The position numbers and the translations under genes are program-made. Of a DNA stretch of 64,000 nt, positions 10,834-26,452 are shown one piece after another. The first letter of the stretch is position 1. Every line of letters begins with the position of its first letter. The notes under the pieces were generated by a model, which did not search any database, was not told the origin of the DNA, and saw only the letters and a list, made by a program, of their open reading frames with translations. The stretch is from Hypholoma sublateritium FD-334 SS-4 (lineage: Eukaryota > Basidiomycota > Agaricomycetes > Agaricales > Strophariaceae). The stretch is from assembly GCA_000827495.1 (NCBI GenBank), contig KN817580.1, positions 133,549 to 197,548 of the forward strand, read 5' to 3'.

Positions 10834-13161
10834 ATGGCTACGTTCATCTCACAATTTCTCGGAGCCGGGTGCCATAGGATGTCTTTACTCCTCCGTTCGT
10901 TTTTGCTTCGCCAAGCGTGTGTGTCACATTTTTCTTGCATTACTGTTCCTTTCGGACTTCTGCGATGACTGGTATTTACGTGTGTTCGCCGTGTTGTGCG
11001 TCTCTGTCCTCTCTCATGATCGTGAGTGCCCAATCGCCTCTTTCATACAATAGTATAACTAATTTCGCACTTTTCATGCCTTTTCTAGATGATTTTCGCT
11101 ACCCTCCTCCATTCTACGCCCAAACAAACACGAAATGATACCCACAGGTTACTTCTCTCCTGATTTATTGATCTCCTTGTCGCATAGCATCCTTCTTTAG
11201 ACCCCGTCCTTTGACTCTACATCAGCATTACCACTATACCGTCTTTGTCTTTGCATATAACATCTTTATACCCGCGTATGTACATATCGTCCGGCAGCGT
11301 CTACATCGACGTCTGGCTGATGGATATCTACTGCTCCTTTTTATTACTCAATTGTATCACGATCCGCATTACTGAATATACCACTTGCATCCACTGTAAT
11401 TTACTTCAATACGACTTTTGTACGACTTGCCTAAGCGAGATTCTCTGCTCACATTCTTCAGAGATCGAACGGCAGCAAACTTAATGGAAATAGATTAACG
11501 GTTCCGATGGTAAATGGTGAATAAATGATCAATGGCTGACGATGTGCTTCATCTTGATTCGTTCAAGTGGTACGTAACCTGCGGACTGATGTTACGCAGA
11601 CGGAACACGGCGGCGATGAGCTGAGAGTTTATATTTAGACATTCCAATCAGCTGTCACTTGTCTTGATGCCCAGGCTTGATATAGTTTCTCGGCGCAGCG
11701 ATTGCTTTAGACGCCCACGGCGGTGACCTTCACTAAGGTGCAGGCGCGCGATCACTGTGAAATTCTTCACAGTACCAATTTTATCTTCAGAATACTAACG
11801 GAATCGTCGTCCTTCCGATTGCCACACAATTCTTCGCTCTCGCTAAGAATTGTGATCGTGATGATTTGGCGCTCAATGAAAAGATTTTGTATCTCATCAC
11901 TGCGCTTGCAAAACAGGGGCCTTTTCCTTATCAACTTTGCTTTCAGAGCACTTCAAGCACTGTCCCGATAGATCCAGTTGCAATAATTCATCCTCAAGGC
12001 TTGAATACCTAGTTGGCTTCTTCTGGATCGGGTATCGAGTTACATAAATCTCCGGCACTATTGCAGACTTGGCACAGACACTAGCAGACTAATTTCCCTA
12101 ATACTTTTATTGGGCGTGCTCAAAAAATTAATTCATGGAGCGATAACGTTACGTGTAATATTCCAGGCGATCCATGCCCTTCCCGACGAGATGGTATATG
12201 CAAGGTACAAACTTGACATCCTTGGAAGTCCATGGAATGAACGTTTTCAGTAATACGCAGCATCGTGACTTGCATCAAGTTCCAAGTACGTTTCAACGTG
12301 CGGAATCAACGTGTACCGCAGTATTTGATGTGATTCGTTCAGAATTCCGAACGTTCCCCACAACCCCACTGTACGTGCAACACATGTATTACTTAGTCAT
12401 GAGAGACTCAATAAGCGCTTAAAAAAGGATACAATCTTCTTGTTCAGTATAAAATCTTTATAATACAGTTTTCGACCGGTGTGCTGTATGAAGATCTATC
12501 GCTGCCTAGCGCTACCGAAAATTTGGAGCCTTCAGGCAAATAATAGATTCTGCCGCCGACGTTCGGGACCATCGACTGTTGAGTGAGTGTCCCAAATATG
12601 GCGATTTTCGCAGACTACATATATTTCTACAACCGCCAGAAGAGCCTACACCCAGACTCCAGACCCTTCCCAACAGGCAATTCAAGTCAAGTAATATAAC
12701 TTATTACAATTTACGATCTCTTTCCTGTGCCGTGGTGGTAATATTTACGATTGCTCCAGCAAACAATGCATATTTTAGATTTCGAGGATGCCCATATGGT
12801 TGTTCAAGCGAAGGACTTACTTATTAGCCTGCTCTGAGCCTGCGACGAACATTTCGGAGCCTAACACCATAATACATATAGAAGATCTCGAAAAATCACA
12901 GATAACTTTTGAAAAAGTTGGATGATTGATGGGCACATGTAATGATGTAATGCAAGATGCACTGGAAAATGCAACATTCATAACGGCGTCAAAGCTATTT
13001 TTCTCCGAGTCAAGGAGACAAACAATTTGACAACAATCGCCCTTTGCCCTCGGAGGTAGCGGAGGCTATTATGGGGTGGCTATGTTGCACAGCCGCGTGG
13101 CCCACTTAGGTAAGCAAAGGTGATAATTATGGTCGCGCGTCGGTAGAATTGCAAAATTATC
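10834..13161. other. Long intergenic region
   Basis: About 2.3 kb of 3' flank of the bZIP gene and 5' flank of the aminopeptidase gene. The first few hundred bases are pyrimidine-rich and may be 3' UTR. No gene, repeat array or RNA gene is supported. Confidence 0.4.
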
Positions 13162-15475
<2,314 letters not shown>

Positions 15476-15722
15476 TTTTTTTCTGTGGAAATGTACAAAT
15501 GCTTGGATCTCACGTTTACCCAGCTTACATACATATCTAACAAGGGGAAAATGTATTTTTACTGGAATGAACCTGTTTGGTTTTCATACCGCTCCTCTTA
15601 TCCATTTTGAAATTTCAGCATTGTCGGCATCTACTTAAGTATTTTGATAGCAAGGAAACATCTCCAGTACTAGTACATCTTCAGTGTGTCAGGTGTGCAC
15701 TTATTTTTTTTTACAACAGAAA

Positions 15723-16253
15723 TTATAGTACTGAATTGACCCGTTGAGAAACGTGGGCCTTGGAAGCAACATAGGGCATGATCGCAGGGACGATCTGAGT
15801 GTCCGTGGCTAAAACGTGGTGAGCGAGATCAAACATCGCATCCGGAATGAGAATTGCCTGAAGGAGAACACATACGGCCATTGCCAAAAACAGCAATATT
15901 CTTCCCCCCCTCAAATCAGGTGAGGGATCCCATGCTGCGCTTGGCACGATTTTACCTTTGGAATTCTTCAGCCTTTTGATGTGAGGCAGTTTAGGCTCTA
16001 GCAAGCTACCGACCGCCGAAATGAGGATATGGGCGTGGTGCTCGGCAGGGCCAGCACTTCCGCGTGATTTCTGCGGACGTCCTCTGCTTGAATACGCACC
16101 TTCACGATACAATGAAATTGTTGAACCCCAATTGCGTTTGTAACTGTAATAGTACGGCAGTGCATAGTCCGCCAACACTTCCCCCATGATAAGCACTTCC
16201 GAATGTCGTTGTAGTGTGCTCTTGGACGTGATTGACTCTAATTTGCTATTCAC
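15723..16253 (-). CDS. Hypothetical single-pass membrane protein
   Basis: Unrecognised open frame of 176 codons (154 if the second Met at about 16187 is used). It has one clear hydrophobic segment (ILLFLAMAVCVLLQAILIP) about 55 residues from the C-terminus, preceded by a basic Pro/Ser/Lys-rich stretch. The first Met lies inside a 17-bp tandem duplication, which favours the downstream start. No family motif was seen. The frame is longer than chance would usually give, but there is no splice or homology support, so the call is tentative. Confidence 0.35.
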   Translation of the reverse strand: MNSKLESITSKSTLQRHSEVLIMGEVLADYALPYYYSYKRNWGSTISLYREGAYSSRGRPQKSRGSAGPAEHHAHILISAVGSLLEPKLPHIKRLKNSKGKIVPSAAWDPSPDLRGGRILLFLAMAVCVLLQAILIPDAMFDLAHHVLATDTQIVPAIMPYVASKAHVSQRVNSVL

Positions 16254-16268
16254 TCTAATTTGCTATTC
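16235..16268. repeat. 17-bp perfect tandem duplication
   Basis: The string ACTCTAATTTGCTATTC occurs twice back to back (16235-16251 and 16252-16268) at the 5' end of the hypothetical membrane protein frame. Confidence 0.9.
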
Positions 16269-16593
16269 ATGGCCGCAACCAGAGGATGTGATGAAGTTTG
16301 GGAAAGGGGTGTTTGTAATGCAAGCTTACTACTACCTAGGTAATATATCAACTAAGTTTGTACAAGAGGCCACAGGGCGAATTAGTTAATAATGGTAAAG
16401 ATACTCGTATGTCTGTGGGCAGTCAAAGTTTCAGTGTAAAGCGATGAATTTGAAAATTATGAGATAGACAATACAGATATTAGGTGGAAAGGCTACAACA
16501 GCAGTTATGCAATTGGAAGTGGAAGGGAATAATTGTTACATAAATATAAGGAAGTCAATCTACAATCTCTGTCAAACAATATGCTTGCTTACG

Positions 16594-19500
16594 CTAACCT
16601 TGACAGAAGCCGAGCTGCTCAACGAAAGTATTCCAAGAAGGGTCAAGCATTATTGGCGAATGCCCGAATCCACTCCCCCACCCGCTCTGGAACCCCAGTG
16701 GAAAGACCGCCGCGCTTCCAAACCCGCCGAGACCGTGGGCACCCGTACCGATACTGCTGCCACCCGGGCTGCCGCTTCCAGTCTGCGTTAGGGCATGCGT
16801 CGAACGCCGCGGCTCAGACAAAAAACCAAGTGGCTCCTGCTGGAGCGTGGTGTGGAAGTATTGATTATGAGAGGGTATGTGGGGGGAATCAGGTGAAGGC
16901 ACAGGCGAAATGGGCTCTCGGCTGAGATAGTCGCGGTTGATCTGCGGATGCAATTGAACCTGTGGCTGTGCTTGTCCGATTGGAGGCAGATGTGGTGGTT
17001 CCTTCGGTCGTGCAGTCTCCTGAAAAGTAGAAGGTGGCGGTGATATGGACATTGTAATGTCCACGTCACTGGGTCCATCCTCGGTGCCGCTGAAGTCGAA
17101 GAAATCCATTGCCCCCACTGTACCCAGACTGAACTCACGCAGATCATGAGCCAGCGTGGCGTGAAGTTTGTCCACAATGTGGAAAAGGGATGTCGGTGGA
17201 GTGTAATATGAATGACTGCCCTCTGCGACGTCTGAAATAGTGACAGAAGTTGCGCGGGAGCGTGAAGTGTCATGGGAAGTAGATACTGAAGACGAGAACA
17301 CATTGCTGCCAGAGAGAGAGGTCGACGAAGATGTGCGGTGTTCAGAAATCAAGGTTGTCTTGCCATTCAAACGATCAAGTTCGGCAACTGTGATACTGTA
17401 GCCGCTTTCTTCGGAATAAAGCTGGAAACGTCTAGGCGGGGGGGCCGTAGCGTCATGGGCTTTCTGTCGCAAGTTTTGCACAGTCGCCTTGCAATTTATG
17501 AACTTCAGTAATTGAAATGATTGAAGACTTCGGCAATGCTTACGTACCAGTAGTGTAGAAGATGCATAACAGGTCGATGCTGCAGAATCAAATAATGACG
17601 TCAGGTTATCCAACTCATCTAACCCCGCCGACGTAAAATGGGACGTCGGTGCCCGTGTAACCAATTGACACAATAAAATCTAAGATTCATTAGTCGATCT
17701 GAAAACCGGAATTGTATGTCTAGATACGTAGACGTACTGCAGCAGAGAAACCATGAGACCACGCGATATTGACGCGAGCTAGAAATTTTGGGATGGCTGT
17801 CCAGGTCACTATCAGACCGTGAATAAGTCGCCATGAAGAACGATATATTGCCACGACTGAAGGCAGATATCTATGTTGTTGGAGATCTGCAGGCGCCTCT
17901 TGCAATGCCTGTGCGAAGTATCCACGATGCAGATTTATCAAAGCTACGAAGTACATTTCCAAATAAGCTAAGCCTGGCAAAGAGACCCCATAATTTCTTA
18001 CCTGCTTCTTTAGCCGACAAAGCAAGCCACCGATACATGGCGATGTCCGACGACAACGATTCTGCGTCACCGGATATCCTCCATTGCTCCAGTATTTCGA
18101 AATCTCGAATTCTGCGATCATTATCAATGATAACTGAGTAGGTAGAGGTGTTGGGAGTCGGGACTGTTTCCGATATGGAGGACAAAAGTAGCGTGAAATG
18201 GATATTCCATAAGTGAACTAGAATGCTCTGGAGATTAACTTCGGAAAGAAAAAGGTACAAAAAACATACATAGATCTGCAGGAGCATTAACATGATTACG
18301 GGGCTTGGGAGGTGGCGGAACATCAATATGGGTACTTGAGACAGAGGCAGGTCTACCCATATGACTACTCTAGTTTCAAAAAGGATCAACGAGATTTCTC
18401 GATTGACGCCCTTATATTAAGATCGGCGCTCACAATCTGAACATCCGAAACGTATAACCGCCAAAAGAGGTTGTGCCTTCTCTGAGAAAGATCCTCTCCT
18501 AATTTCCATCTTGCACTGTTCAGATCTGGGACGAACGAAGTAAGATAAGTCGTTGCCTATTGCCAGGCAGACATACAGAAAAAAACGCACGAAGTCCAAC
18601 CTGAATAGCAAGATACGTATAATGATCCGCTTTGCGCTCAGTATTGCAAGGCCGAGGTGGGATCAGGTGGGAAAGGCACTCACACCATGTGCCAAGCGCA
18701 TGGCATACCCTATATGCATCCATCCAGTCTCCGGGTTACTCAAATCGAGTTTAGTCAATTCTAGGTATTGAGCCATATGGATCTGCGAGCAAGAGTAATA
18801 CATGGAATCTGTTAACACACGTCTTGCGAAGTTTCGTTGCTAGCCGTAGGTTGTGTTACAAGAAAATACTTACTAGACTTTGGATTCCTTGAAGTGTGGT
18901 ATCGTTCGCTGGTGGGGAAAATTGGAGGGCAACGCGCGAAAGGTGGTAATACTCATGCGCTTCAGGGGTGTAAGGTAGTTTCTTAAGATTGAAAAGCTCG
19001 GCAACAGCAAATATAATAAAAAGCAGCGAGAGCATGTGGTAGTGGTCGAATTCACTGTATTGTCTGGGCACGGTTGAGCCTGTGTTCAAGACGAGAAAAA
19101 AACACCGTACCTTGCTCTGTACACGACAGCTAATGCCTCATCTACGATTTCCCTCCTTGACATGGGAGAGTATCTAATTGATATTTTCAGTCAGTAGTTT
19201 ATGATTTTTTGATTTTAGATATAAATATAATCACAGAAATTTCCCATATTCGAGGTATACTTCACAGAGATGCAGGGCTTCCGAGTATGACGGAAGGAGT
19301 TCAAGGAGCTCAGAAAGAAGGCCTTTGTCTCTTATGCTAGAGTCAGACAGAGAGACTTGCGAAATTCGCGTCGACAGTCGAGAAGATTGGGTCGACGTTT
19401 GAGGAACCCTGCTTCCCACCTCATTTAAGTACTAAACAAGAACGTCAATGAGTACTCTAATTCACCTGGTGGGAGATATACATACCTCTGCACGAGCAGT

Positions 19501-20292
19501 TTGTCCCAAGTATCTAGACTCTCCTCGCCGCCCAACGATCAAAGTACCTGAGGCCGATGTTGAATATTGCCCTTTTACAGGAATGAATGAAAGACAGACC
19601 GAATACATCTACATTAGAGCGATCCTCCTCCGTCCTCGTTTCGGCGACATCATGAGGCTGATTCGCGGGGCTAATTCGCGATGTTGATGGTGACTTACTC
19701 GAGGAAGGCGTACTAGGGTCCGAAGATGAACCCTGCTGGATGGTGATCTTTAGATTTAAACGATCTTTCTCCAAGAGCAGAGGATGAGGTTGATCAGAGA
19801 CAGTGCCTTGCAACGATCGCAAGGCGTTCTCCAGTTCACGATTCCTCGCCATTATTAGGTCGATTCGGTCATGCAGCTGTTCAGTATTCGCCAGGATCAT
19901 GCGATTATTCTTTCCAGGAGTCAGAACGCCTATATGTGAATATATCAGCATAGGAAATGCAACCTACCAGTAGGTTACTGACCGTTTGGACATATTGATC
20001 CACACCCCCGCGATACGCATTTTTCGCAGGGCACCTACACGAACACGGGGGTGAGGTCAGTAAAGAAACGGAAATAGCGCCCGCCATTTGTGAGATACAC
20101 GGGCGCTGTCTACGGCGAAGGACGACGTACATTTCGATCACAGCGCAATTTGAGTCTCCTGCACTCCGCGCAAGAAGTAGGCCTGTTACGCCATAGGTGA
20201 GGACAACATAGAGGTTGCGGGCAGAGAGTGACGTACACGCGACCCGGTTTCTTCTTTTGCTTCGGCTCCTTTTCTTTCCCCGCAGAACCCAT
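16594..20292 (-). CDS. Zn(II)2Cys6 fungal transcription factor with Fungal_trans domain
   Basis: Nuclear regulator of the fungal binuclear-cluster family, spread over a dozen or more exons. The start (20292) opens a basic Lys-rich tail. Exons 2-3 form the zinc cluster: CAECRRLKLRC then, after an intron, VPCEKC and RGCGSIC, giving Cx2Cx6Cx5Cx2Cx8C. A coiled coil follows (EQLHDRIDLIMARNRELENAL, about 19890-19830), then a Ser/Pro linker. The fungal-specific domain includes FGTLIVGRRGESRYLG (joined over an intron), LFNLKKLPYTPEAHEYY, RRHNLFWRLYVSDVQ and NLHRGYFAQALQEAP. The C-terminus is long and Ser/Pro/Gly-rich. The target genes are unknown. A TATAAAT-like string on the minus strand lies near 20405-20412, about 115 bp before the start. 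Confidence 0.85.
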
Positions 20293-21335
20293 TTAGAGTG
20301 AAATTAGGATGTTGATGGTCGGTGGAAGAGTAATTTATGCATGTATATCAAGCTCGTTGTAGCGATTGCTCGCGAGAGCGTGAGGCGACCACAATGGGGT
20401 TGGCATTATAAATAGGCGGTCGTGGCGCATGTCCGACTTGCGTTTCGCCGGAGCCACGGTCAGTCAAAGACTCCGGTGAGATCAAGGCTCGCTCGAGATA
20501 AGATTAGATTTTACTCGCCAATCTTCTCTGCAAACACTCAGAAAACACTCATCTCCCTAATTGAACTCAACCACTACTGCAACACTACTGCGTACACTAT
20601 CCGCGGCCGTCACCTTTACCCATTTCAACCGCATCCCTCCCAATCTCGTAATGAAAAGATGGAAGGTCCTAGACGACACTTATATGACTTGTGACAGATC
20701 GACTTATGACGGCGAGCAAACGGCGAGACGTGACTTCAGACTGAACGAAAGGTGCTAACTATGTGGTGCCGCCAACACCAGCAACTCAGCAACTCTGACA
20801 ACAACTCCCTTTGTATGGCGGCTGGAATTGGGCTGGGATAATTGGCTACCTTCATTTCAAGCGGGAACAAGTTCATGGTGGTGAGAATGAGAGGAGAAAT
20901 GAATCGGTCCTCAAGCTTCAAGCGCCAGCAAATACTCCCGGCTTCTTCAATGTGTCTACGTAAAAATAAAAGGAAACACTTTTGCTGTTCAGGTTCTAGG
21001 CTTTCCCTTCCCCTCGTCGACTTACTACATGCTTGACTCGATCTGCACACATGATCTTTTCTCTGGCCACCAATGAACGGGACAAGACGCTGGTGCCGTC
21101 TGCTAGTGCTGTTCCGAACTGTCGATTGTCAAAAATGCCTATTGCTTCTTCGACAAGTCCTTCTCCTTTTGTTAACGGTGGACCATCTGTAAGGCACCCT
21201 TGACGGCTATGTTATCAGCAATTCCACATACGATGCTTTTAGCACGGAAGCGAATAGAAGTGAAATACCCTCGCCGAATTCTTCATAAAGTCCTGGCAAA
21301 CTCCCACTCCTTTGCTCCTCGTTCGCTTCTCCGAA
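20293..21335. other. Divergent intergenic region
   Basis: About 1 kb between the divergent starts of the Zn2Cys6 regulator and the DUF2235 gene. Apart from the TATA-like element near 20405-20412 nothing coding is supported. Confidence 0.4.
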
Positions 21336-23632
21336 ATGTCTCCTCAGCACCGTAACCCAACCATGTCCTCGATCGACGAAAAATCCTTGATAGTGAACTC
21401 TGAATTCGATGTTCAGACTGACTCCCCCATCGATCATTACCCCGGATTCCCGAAGACCGTCTCCCCTCGGGCTGCCACATCCGACCGCTCTAGCGATACA
21501 ATTCACGAGGCAACCATTCCTCCTCATAATAGTCATCGCACCGTCATTCTTTGCTTCGATGGAACAGGTACTTAGACTTTCAGCGCACTCATAATGTCCT
21601 AATATCCTTATTCATATTTTTTCTGCTTCAGGCGACCAATTTGACGACGACGTCAGCATTCCCTCTTCAGAGCCATTGTTCTCTTCACCGACTTGTTATC
21701 TGATAGAACTCCAACATCGTCAACTTTCTATCTATGTTGAAGAAAGACAAACCCCGGCAGCAACTCGTGTACTATCAGGTACGTTGTGCATGGTCCCCCG
21801 CGCAATCATCATCTGACTCGGGAACAAACTCTCCAAAGGCCGGAATTGGAACATACACCATCCCGCAGATTGCAAAACCAATGATGGCAAAGTTGCACAG
21901 GATCATGGACAGCATGGTCGGCGTACATCTTAATGCTCATGTCATGGGTAAGCCTAGACTGTCTCCTGTCGCTTGACATCAATTTCCGGATTTCTGATTT
22001 GTAAACGATATCAGGAGGGTACGAATTTCTCATGCAAAATTGTGCGATCTTGATCAGACATCGAATCCCTCGGAGACTCGGGCGCTAATAATACAGTAGA
22101 TGAAGATGGAGACAAGATTTTCCTCTTTGGTATGTTTTGAATGATCCTGAAAATCGGTTCTGACACTCGATGCAGGTTTTTCTCGTGGTGCATGTGAGTA
22201 CGGGGTGGCTTTGGATCTCCGCCGTCTAGCCATCTAATCATTGAACGGTAGACACGGCACGGGCGCTTGCAGGAATGTGAGTTTCCCACCGTAGATCGAC
22301 ATGTGTGACTCTCCTAATCTTATTCGTGGATAATCTGTAGGATTCACAAGGTAACCCAAACTCCATCTGTCGCCTCAATCAAAGCGAACAACTCGCATAC
22401 AGGTTGGACTTCTCCCGAGAGATAACCATCAGCAAGTTCCGTTCGCATACAAGATGTATTCCCGAGAAGATGAAGTAGGATGGCGGCAAAGTGCGGCTTT
22501 CAAAAAGGCGTTTTCTATTGACGTTGACATAGAACTTATCGGAGTGTGGTCAGTGATTCGAGACTCAATGACTTAGAGACCCACGCGAAAAGTAAAATAA
22601 CTCTGACAAATTTACAGGGAAACTGTTGGATCTGTAGGGTTCATTCCTAAGCGCTTGCCGTTCACAACTTTCAATACCCATGTAAAAAACTTCAGGCACG
22701 CGTTAGCACTGGACGAGCACCGCGTGCGATTCAAACCCAACTTTTTCAATCGTCCAACTCATGAAGAGATGGAACTCGGACTCAAGTGGGGCGAACTGCA
22801 TAGCCAGTCTCAGAAACCTCACCGCAGAAAAACTCTGCGTGAACTAGAACGTCAGTATAATCATGGCGGCCAGCATTACACCGACGTCGAAGAAGTTTGG
22901 TTTTCGGGTTGTCACTGTGGTCAGTGACATCAATTCGTACATCTGCTCATCCATGTTGATGTTCGTTCGATGGTTTTAGATGTTGGTGGAGGTGCAGTGA
23001 AAAACGAAGTACGCAACAACCTTGCCCGTATCTCCCTGCGCTGGATGATTCGCGAGTGTTTCAAACTCAAGACCGGAATCCTTTTCCACCGCGACTCGTT
23101 CAACATCGTCGGCATGGATCCTGCTTCGCTCTGGCCTCACGTAAAACCTCGGCCCGAGCCAGTAAATAAGTTCTCCGGTGACCCACCTCCGCTCGAGCGC
23201 AAGGGCATGCACCTTGTGGGTGTCAATGGGACACTCGGGCAGATTGATGATTTTGTCAACGAAGAAGAGGAAGACCTTGTAGACTCTCTCAGCCCTAAGA
23301 ATGATATGCTCAAGATCTCACTGTCCTGGTGGATTTTGGAACTTTTTCCGCAACAGATTCGCTTCCAAACGGATGACGACTCCTGGGTACGCAAACTGTC
23401 GTAAGTTCTATCCCTCCTATATCTGGCAATCTAATTCTAGCTGATTCCGTATGATATCTCTTCACGCAGGATTAATCGCGGGCGCGGACGTGTTGTACCA
23501 AAACAGCGTCAAGAAGGTATCAAAATGCACCGCACCGTGCAGCTGCGCATGGAGATGTTGAAAGAAAACGGTAAACCATATGAACCTAAAGCCAAATTGG
23601 TCCGTGGTATTGCTCCAACATGGGTTGATTAG
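21336..23632 (+). CDS. DUF2235 alpha/beta-hydrolase-like protein
   Basis: A DUF2235-family protein, related to the catalytic domain of bacterial Tle1 phospholipases; in fungi the role is unknown. About a dozen exons with small introns join in phase. The order of motifs is: RTVILCFDGTG with a following DNSNIVNFLSML, AGIGTYTIPQ, the nucleophile elbow FGFSRGAYTARALAG (G-x-S-x-G, split over three small exons near 22100-22280), VGLLPRDNH, then GVWETVGSVG, and WFSGCHCDVGGG. The usual GVWDTV Asp reads Glu here. The C-terminus is basic (GRVVPKQRQEGIKMHRTVQ). The first ATG (21336) is taken as start; a second in-frame ATG lies nine codons on. It is oriented away from the regulator upstream. Confidence 0.8.
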
Positions 23633-23829
23633 TCTCGGGTTGGCAAATTTGGGGTTAATAGTGTGCAACAAGGAGCTGTAAGTAAGCATATGTAGACCAG
23701 ACTATAAATTGCTATGTACCATACGCAAGGCATACCGGGCGACAGTATATAATAATATTGTACAAACGAAGCTTCGAAAAGTACAGTCGGGAATTAAGAA
23801 TGAACATGTGCCCCGATAATTACGCGTAG

Positions 23830-23905
23830 GATGAGAGACACATGATTGCCTGCCCCTGGATTGGACCTCAGAAGTGGCCTTTTGTACGATAAATGATTTA
23901 AATGC
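23830..23905 (-). pseudogene. Decayed partial copy of the P450 3' end
   Basis: On the minus strand this reads KSFIVQKATSEVQSRG and then breaks up. It matches the C-terminal exon of the P450 at about 24190-24275 ([18 protein letters not shown]). At DNA level about 70 bases align with roughly three quarters identity by eye. It lies just beyond the P450 stop codon in the same orientation, so it is a remnant tandem duplication of the gene end. Confidence 0.6.
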
Positions 23906-24164
23906 TCGAATGCTAGTGTAACGGATACACAACCGGTGTACGATCATTTACTTTTTTGAACTACTTTGTATATCTTCCGTGCGCGTTTGTTTCCAGTTAT
24001 TAGTTGTCGTCAGTAGTTTTAAATTTATCGTCGCACGTTTGGCGGCACAAGTTCGGGTGTGCTTCAAGTAGATTATTAGATTCAGATGCGAAAATTTGCA
24101 TAGTAATTATATAAGAGATCACGGAACGAGATAAATAAGACGAAGACATAGTCATGTACTTCCA

Positions 24165-26452
24165 TCACGCCTGCACAACAGGCTTCAGGATAAGAGGCAT
24201 TTGATTTCCTGCCTTTGGATTGGACCTCAGAAGCGGTCTTTGGACAATGAATGATTTCTTGCCGATTTCACTTGCTGGCACGGCCAATTCGAATTCAAAC
24301 GCCCGAACAAGGGTGAATAGTAGTACTTTCATTCTAAAATAATGGTATCCATAAATATTCAGCGCTGAGTATGGACAGCAGATATAGACGTACTCGACGA
24401 GTGAGAATCGATAGCCAATACAAGCGCGAGGTCCACCGAGGAAAGTCATCATGTTTCCCCAGACTCCAGGAATTGACGAGGCGGCTTCGGGAACCTTCTC
24501 CCACCGTTCTGGCCTAGATTAGGGTGCAGGCGCATATCAGTAATCACGCTAAAAGCTATCGATACGAAGGGATCATTACTTGAATTCCGTTGCGTCTTCG
24601 CCCCAAATGGATTTTATCCGGTTCATAGATTGAATGGGCACAAGTATTGTCTGACCCTTCTTGATTCTGTGGATGGAGGGTCAGATCCTTGCTTGATTAA
24701 AATAGAGAGTCTATCTCACTGGAGGCCGTTTATCATTTTGCCGTGCTTATCCATGAGAGGCTCACTGAACGGTAAGAAATCATCCTGTGCAGCTTCGCGT
24801 GTCGTGGCTAGAACAGGTGAATGAACGCGCAGCGATTCTCGAACGACAGCATCAAGATATGGCAGAGCGTTTAGCTCATCCATGGTAGGATTGTCAGTCC
24901 CGACGGCGAGCAGCTCCTGGCGTAGCTTCCGTTGTGCCTCTTGATTCTGCGTGAGAGCAAACAATGCCCAGGTTGTACCCGTGCTGCATTAATTGTCAAG
25001 ATGGTTCAAGAGAGAAAAAAAGGAGCGACCAACCTCGTTGTTTCATGTCCAGCAACCAGAAACGTAGGTACCTCTACGGATTTCTGAATAAGGCTGGTTC
25101 GTTAGATAATTTAACACGAGAATCACTCACGGGACAGTACATCTGCGTCGGTCATACGCTGAGTAGGCGGAAGATCCCCCGATACATTGGCCCGAAGCAG
25201 AAGTGACAGCAGATCTCGTCTCGTCCACGACGTTTTGCCATTGGTGACATCAGCTTTGCTCTCTTGCATCAGTTGTTGACCGATTTGATTCATTGTCTGG
25301 TGGGCCTCTTTGATCTTCCCATCTCGCGGGTCAGGCTGGACAGTCCAAAGTTAGTGCAAGGAAAGGGGGCCAGCCAATAAGCCGTACCAGAAAACGGAGT
25401 GCAGGAATCATTCCCCTCAAAAGCATGACGATCGAAGCAGTAGTAGCAGATTCAAAGATGGCTGAAAATGCCTCGCTCAATTCGCTAGTTTTCCCAGACA
25501 ACGCGTCAAATCTGTAATTAAACCCTGTAGTTATATTGAGAAATTGTTTGAATCCAATAGGGGGAGAAAAATATTGCATACCAGCCTGACCGATGACATC
25601 CAAGGTCATTTTACTGAGCCATGACAGTACTTCTACATGGCCATTACTGCCTTCTTTGCTACTTTCCATGGCCCAGATATCTCGAAGCTGTTGATTCACC
25701 ATGAGATACTTTCTTAATTTTGATTATCAATAGTACCTGGATGGATTTTTCGACAAATATCTCAGTCAGCTCGCGGATTTGACTAGCTCCAAATGCCGGA
25801 TTCTAAAAGGGTGGCATAATTTCCTGTCAGCGAGCGGTGATTTGTTATGCGTAGATTGATCATACCATGATTCGTCGCTTGAAATAGAACTTCATCAGCG
25901 CCCACCAGCTTCCTGCATCCAAATACGCACATACCTGCTGTTTATGCACATCCTCTTCCGCGACGAGGACACCTCCACCCACAATTCGAGTGAGATTGTA
26001 CTTCGACGCAGCAGGTTTCTGGTATATATAACTGTTCATAAGGATATGGTTCAAAGCTTTGGTATCCGTCGTGTACAAGCGGTCTTCCTAGCGGCACATA
26101 AATAGTAGACTCGGAAGGTCAGTAATAATTGCGTATACCAGATAAAGTTACTTACCAAAAACATCATCTTATATGTGAATGTGTGACCGTATTCAGCAGT
26201 CCACTGCTCATGCAGGCCCGCATTTTCCTAAAACAAGAATTTAGGGATTCGAATACAAGTAGATGATTGTCATAGATAAAATACCGATTTCTGTATGGGT
26301 CCCATATTTCCGAAGAGGAGACTTGGGTTGGGAGGGCCTCGAAGTGTACGAAGAGGCGACGTCCATAGAGTGATAAAGAATCTGGAGACTTGGTAAAAGA
26401 CATAACATCCCAAGGTCGTAAGTGCCGAGACAGCAAGGCTCGGTAAGGCCAT
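24165..26452 (-). CDS. Cytochrome P450 monooxygenase
   Basis: Heme-thiolate monooxygenase with an N-terminal membrane anchor ([20 protein letters not shown]). Roughly a dozen exons join in phase. All key motifs are present: I-helix AGHETTS (split by an intron at about 25030), K-helix ExxR in [11 protein letters not shown], the PERW block (FKPERW), and the heme loop [13 protein letters not shown] with the Cys ligand near 24420. The C-terminal exon begins at EMKVLLFTL after an intron of about 70 nt. The class fits basidiomycete E-class P450s; the substrate is unknown. A TATA-like ATAAATA (minus strand) lies about 110 bp upstream of the start. The neighbours do not form an obvious pathway. Confidence 0.9.
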
